Of a stretch of 6,828 bases of DNA, positions 5,795 to 6,828 are shown piece after piece. A program made the position numbers and the translations under genes. Under the pieces are notes generated by a model. That model had not been told where the DNA came from, ran no database searches, and was given only the letters and a program-made list of their open reading frames with translations. This DNA comes from DATJZH01 sp035499215 (lineage in GTDB: Bacteria > Actinomycetota > Actinomycetes > Streptosporangiales > Streptosporangiaceae). Positions within the stretch are counted from its first letter, which is position 1. Every line of letters begins with the position of its first letter. The stretch is taken from positions 1 to 6,828 of the forward strand of contig DATJZH010000153.1 of NCBI GenBank assembly GCA_035499215.1, written 5' to 3'.

Positions 5795-6537
5795 GGCAGT
5801 CCCTCCTCCTGGCCAGTGCGCGGGCCGACGAGGTCGACGAACGCCTGCTGCAGGGTCTTGCCGCCGCGCACCTGCTCTGTGGTGCCCGCGGCCACGATCT
5901 GGCCCTTGTCAATGATGCAGACGTGGTCGCAAACCTGCTCGACTAGTTCCATCACGTGGCTGGAGAACAGGACGGTCGATCCCGACTGTACGTAGCGGGT
6001 CAGCATCCGGCGGATCACGTCAGCGGAGATCGGGTCCACGCCCTCGAGCGGTTCGTCGAGGAACAGCACCGACGGGTTGTGGATCAGCGCGCATCCGAGC
6101 GTGGCTTTCTTGCGCATGCCGGTCGAGAAATCAGCGACGAGCCGCTTCGAGTCAGCGGTCAGGTCCAGCACGGACAGCAGCTGGGCGCCGCGGGAGCGGG
6201 CCTCGCCGGCCGGCAGGCCGTGCAACCGCCCCGCGTATTCCAGCAGTTCCTCGCCGCTGAGCCGGTCGAACAGCTGGGACTCGGCCGGCACCACGCCGAT
6301 GATCGCCTTAGCCGCGCGGGGATCCGCCCATACGTCGATGCCGTTGATCCCGACCATTCCGCCGTCGGGCCGCAGCAAGCCGGTCATCATCAACAGGGAC
6401 GTGGTCTTCCCCGCCCCGTTCGGGCCGACGAGGCCGGTGAAGCAGCCGGCCTCGACATCAAGGTCAATACCGGCGACAGCCTGCTTCTGGCCGAAGCTCT
6501 TGCGCAGTCCGCGGACCACTATGGCTGGCGTGCTCAT
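5770..6537 (-). CDS. ABC transporter ATP-binding protein, ABC-2 exporter type, 255 aa
   Basis: Seen: 255 codons from ATG 6537 with GGAGAGGG (6542-6549) in front. The order of motifs is complete: Walker A GPNGAGKTT (38-46), Q-loop region VVPAESQLFDRLSGEE (82-97), signature FSTGMRKK (137-144) in place of LSGGQ, Walker B VLFLDEP (157-163) with catalytic E162, D-loop LEGVDP (164-169) and switch histidine H194 in FSSHVMELVE. The Q-loop lacks a glutamine at the usual place and has A85-E86 instead, a variation frequent in ATPases of ABC-2 exporters. The protein binds and hydrolyses ATP on the cytoplasmic face to power the permease encoded immediately downstream, with which it overlaps by 25 bp. The SxGMRKK signature and the single-domain length (usual 230-310) fit actinobacterial CcmA/NatA-like exporter ATPases. 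The substrate is unknown. Confidence 0.95.
   Translation of the reverse strand: MSTPAIVVRGLRKSFGQKQAVAGIDLDVEAGCFTGLVGPNGAGKTTSLLMMTGLLRPDGGMVGINGIDVWADPRAAKAIIGVVPAESQLFDRLSGEELLEYAGRLHGLPAGEARSRGAQLLSVLDLTADSKRLVADFSTGMRKKATLGCALIHNPSVLFLDEPLEGVDPISADVIRRMLTRYVQSGSTVLFSSHVMELVEQVCDHVCIIDKGQIVAAGTTEQVRGGKTLQQAFVDLVGPRTGQEEGLPWLGSSSS
5801..5810 (-). promoter_or_regulatory. Strong ribosome binding site of the permease gene
   Basis: AGGAGGAGGG on the minus strand, six bases before GTG 5794, is a near-ideal Shine-Dalgarno site. It lies within the ATPase coding region. It decides the GTG start over the later ATG at codon 12 and suggests the permease is translated efficiently on its own as well as by coupling. 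Confidence 0.75.
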
Positions 6538-6541
6538 GTCA

Positions 6542-6549
6542 CCCTCTCC
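6542..6549 (-). promoter_or_regulatory. Ribosome binding site of the ABC ATPase gene
   Basis: GGAGAGGG on the minus strand ends four bases before ATG 6537, with the GGAG core eight bases away. It supports this ATG as the start, placing residue 10 at the usual beginning of the ABC domain. Confidence 0.65.
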
Positions 6550-6583
6550 GACATCGTCGCAGCAGTCATTCAGTCGCCTCCGG

Positions 6584-6828
6584 CTAGCCGACCGCGAACA
6601 GGAGGATCTGCCTGGCCTTAAGTCTGCCGCCGGCCCGGCGGATCGCGCGCTCGCGTGTCCTGCCGGCGATCAGGTCGAGCCGACGGTCGACATCGGCTTC
6701 CCGCGCCGGTAGTGGCAGCGCAGCCGCAGCGGTGGCCCCAACCGGGACAGTGAAACCGGAGTGCTGGCTGACTCCTGCGCGGCGCTGCCGGGCCGAGGCG
6801 GACAATGACCCGGCTGGACGGCTCCGGA
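6584..6828 (-). CDS. Hypothetical protein, 5' end cut by window edge
   Basis: Seen: a minus-strand frame open from the right edge to TAG at 6584-6586, 81 visible codons. Third positions are mostly G/C. The only possible start in view is TTG 6805, which has no clear ribosome binding site, so the gene probably begins outside the window. The N-terminal visible part is Ala/Val-rich. The end is strongly basic and helical (DVDRRLDLIAGRTRERAIRR, then AGGRLKARQILLFAVG), stopping just where a membrane helix might have begun. It ends 46 bp before the ABC ATPase start, on the same strand, so one transcript is plausible. I do not recognise a family. It may be a small accessory protein of the exporter, a nonsense-truncated membrane protein, or a spurious frame. 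Confidence 0.4.
   Translation of the reverse strand, partial: RSRPAGSLSASARQRRAGVSQHSGFTVPVGATAAAALPLPAREADVDRRLDLIAGRTRERAIRRAGGRLKARQILLFAVG

Noticed and set aside
4763..5995. 410-codon plus-strand ORF
   Set aside because: Antisense to the permease and the end of the ATPase; extremely rich in Gln, Glu, Asp, Arg and Gly, typical of a shadow of a hydrophobic membrane-protein gene.
5956..6712. Two plus-strand ORFs of 221 and 211 codons
   Set aside because: Opposite the ABC ATPase, whose full motif set is on the minus strand.
1..6828. CRISPR array, tRNA, rRNA, insertion-sequence ends or transposase
   Set aside because: No regularly spaced repeats, no cloverleaf or rRNA-like stretch, and no DDE or recombinase motifs were seen on reading both strands.

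Overview
The window comes from a very GC-rich actinomycete chromosome. G/C dominates third codon positions, GTG starts are used, Shine-Dalgarno sites are purine-rich, and the long antisense ORFs are typical of such DNA. The genus cannot be fixed from this sequence. Every intact gene reads on the minus strand.

Left part (1-2587): a two-gene unit. The upstream gene encodes a 620-residue fusion of an N-terminal ferritin-like, probably diiron, helical domain with a C-terminal DUF362 domain. Its TGA stop shares one base with the ATG of a SAM-dependent methyltransferase that has an N-terminal winged-helix/dimerisation-like region. The methyltransferase runs off the left edge, so the unit probably continues. 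This pair is the best candidate for an undescribed pathway; its substrate is unknown.

Middle part (2588-4207): about 1.6 kb with no intact gene. It looks like a graveyard of plus-strand gene remnants: the FTDIEGS start of a class III nucleotidyl cyclase domain, a GNAT acetyltransferase fragment, and a BtuF-like cobalamin-binding protein fragment. Each is broken by frameshifts and lacks the rest of its family fold. A short unidentified coding-like tail ends at 4202. The region also holds a 13-bp palindrome upstream of the fusion gene and two GC-rich hairpins.

Right part (4208-6828): an ABC-2 type exporter operon. An ATPase gene overlaps a 12-TM-like permease gene by 25 bp, and both have strong ribosome binding sites. 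A partial hypothetical ORF lies just upstream at the right edge and may belong to the same transcript. The ABC pair is probably an export or membrane-homeostasis system of unknown substrate; nothing in the sequence ties it to the left-hand unit.
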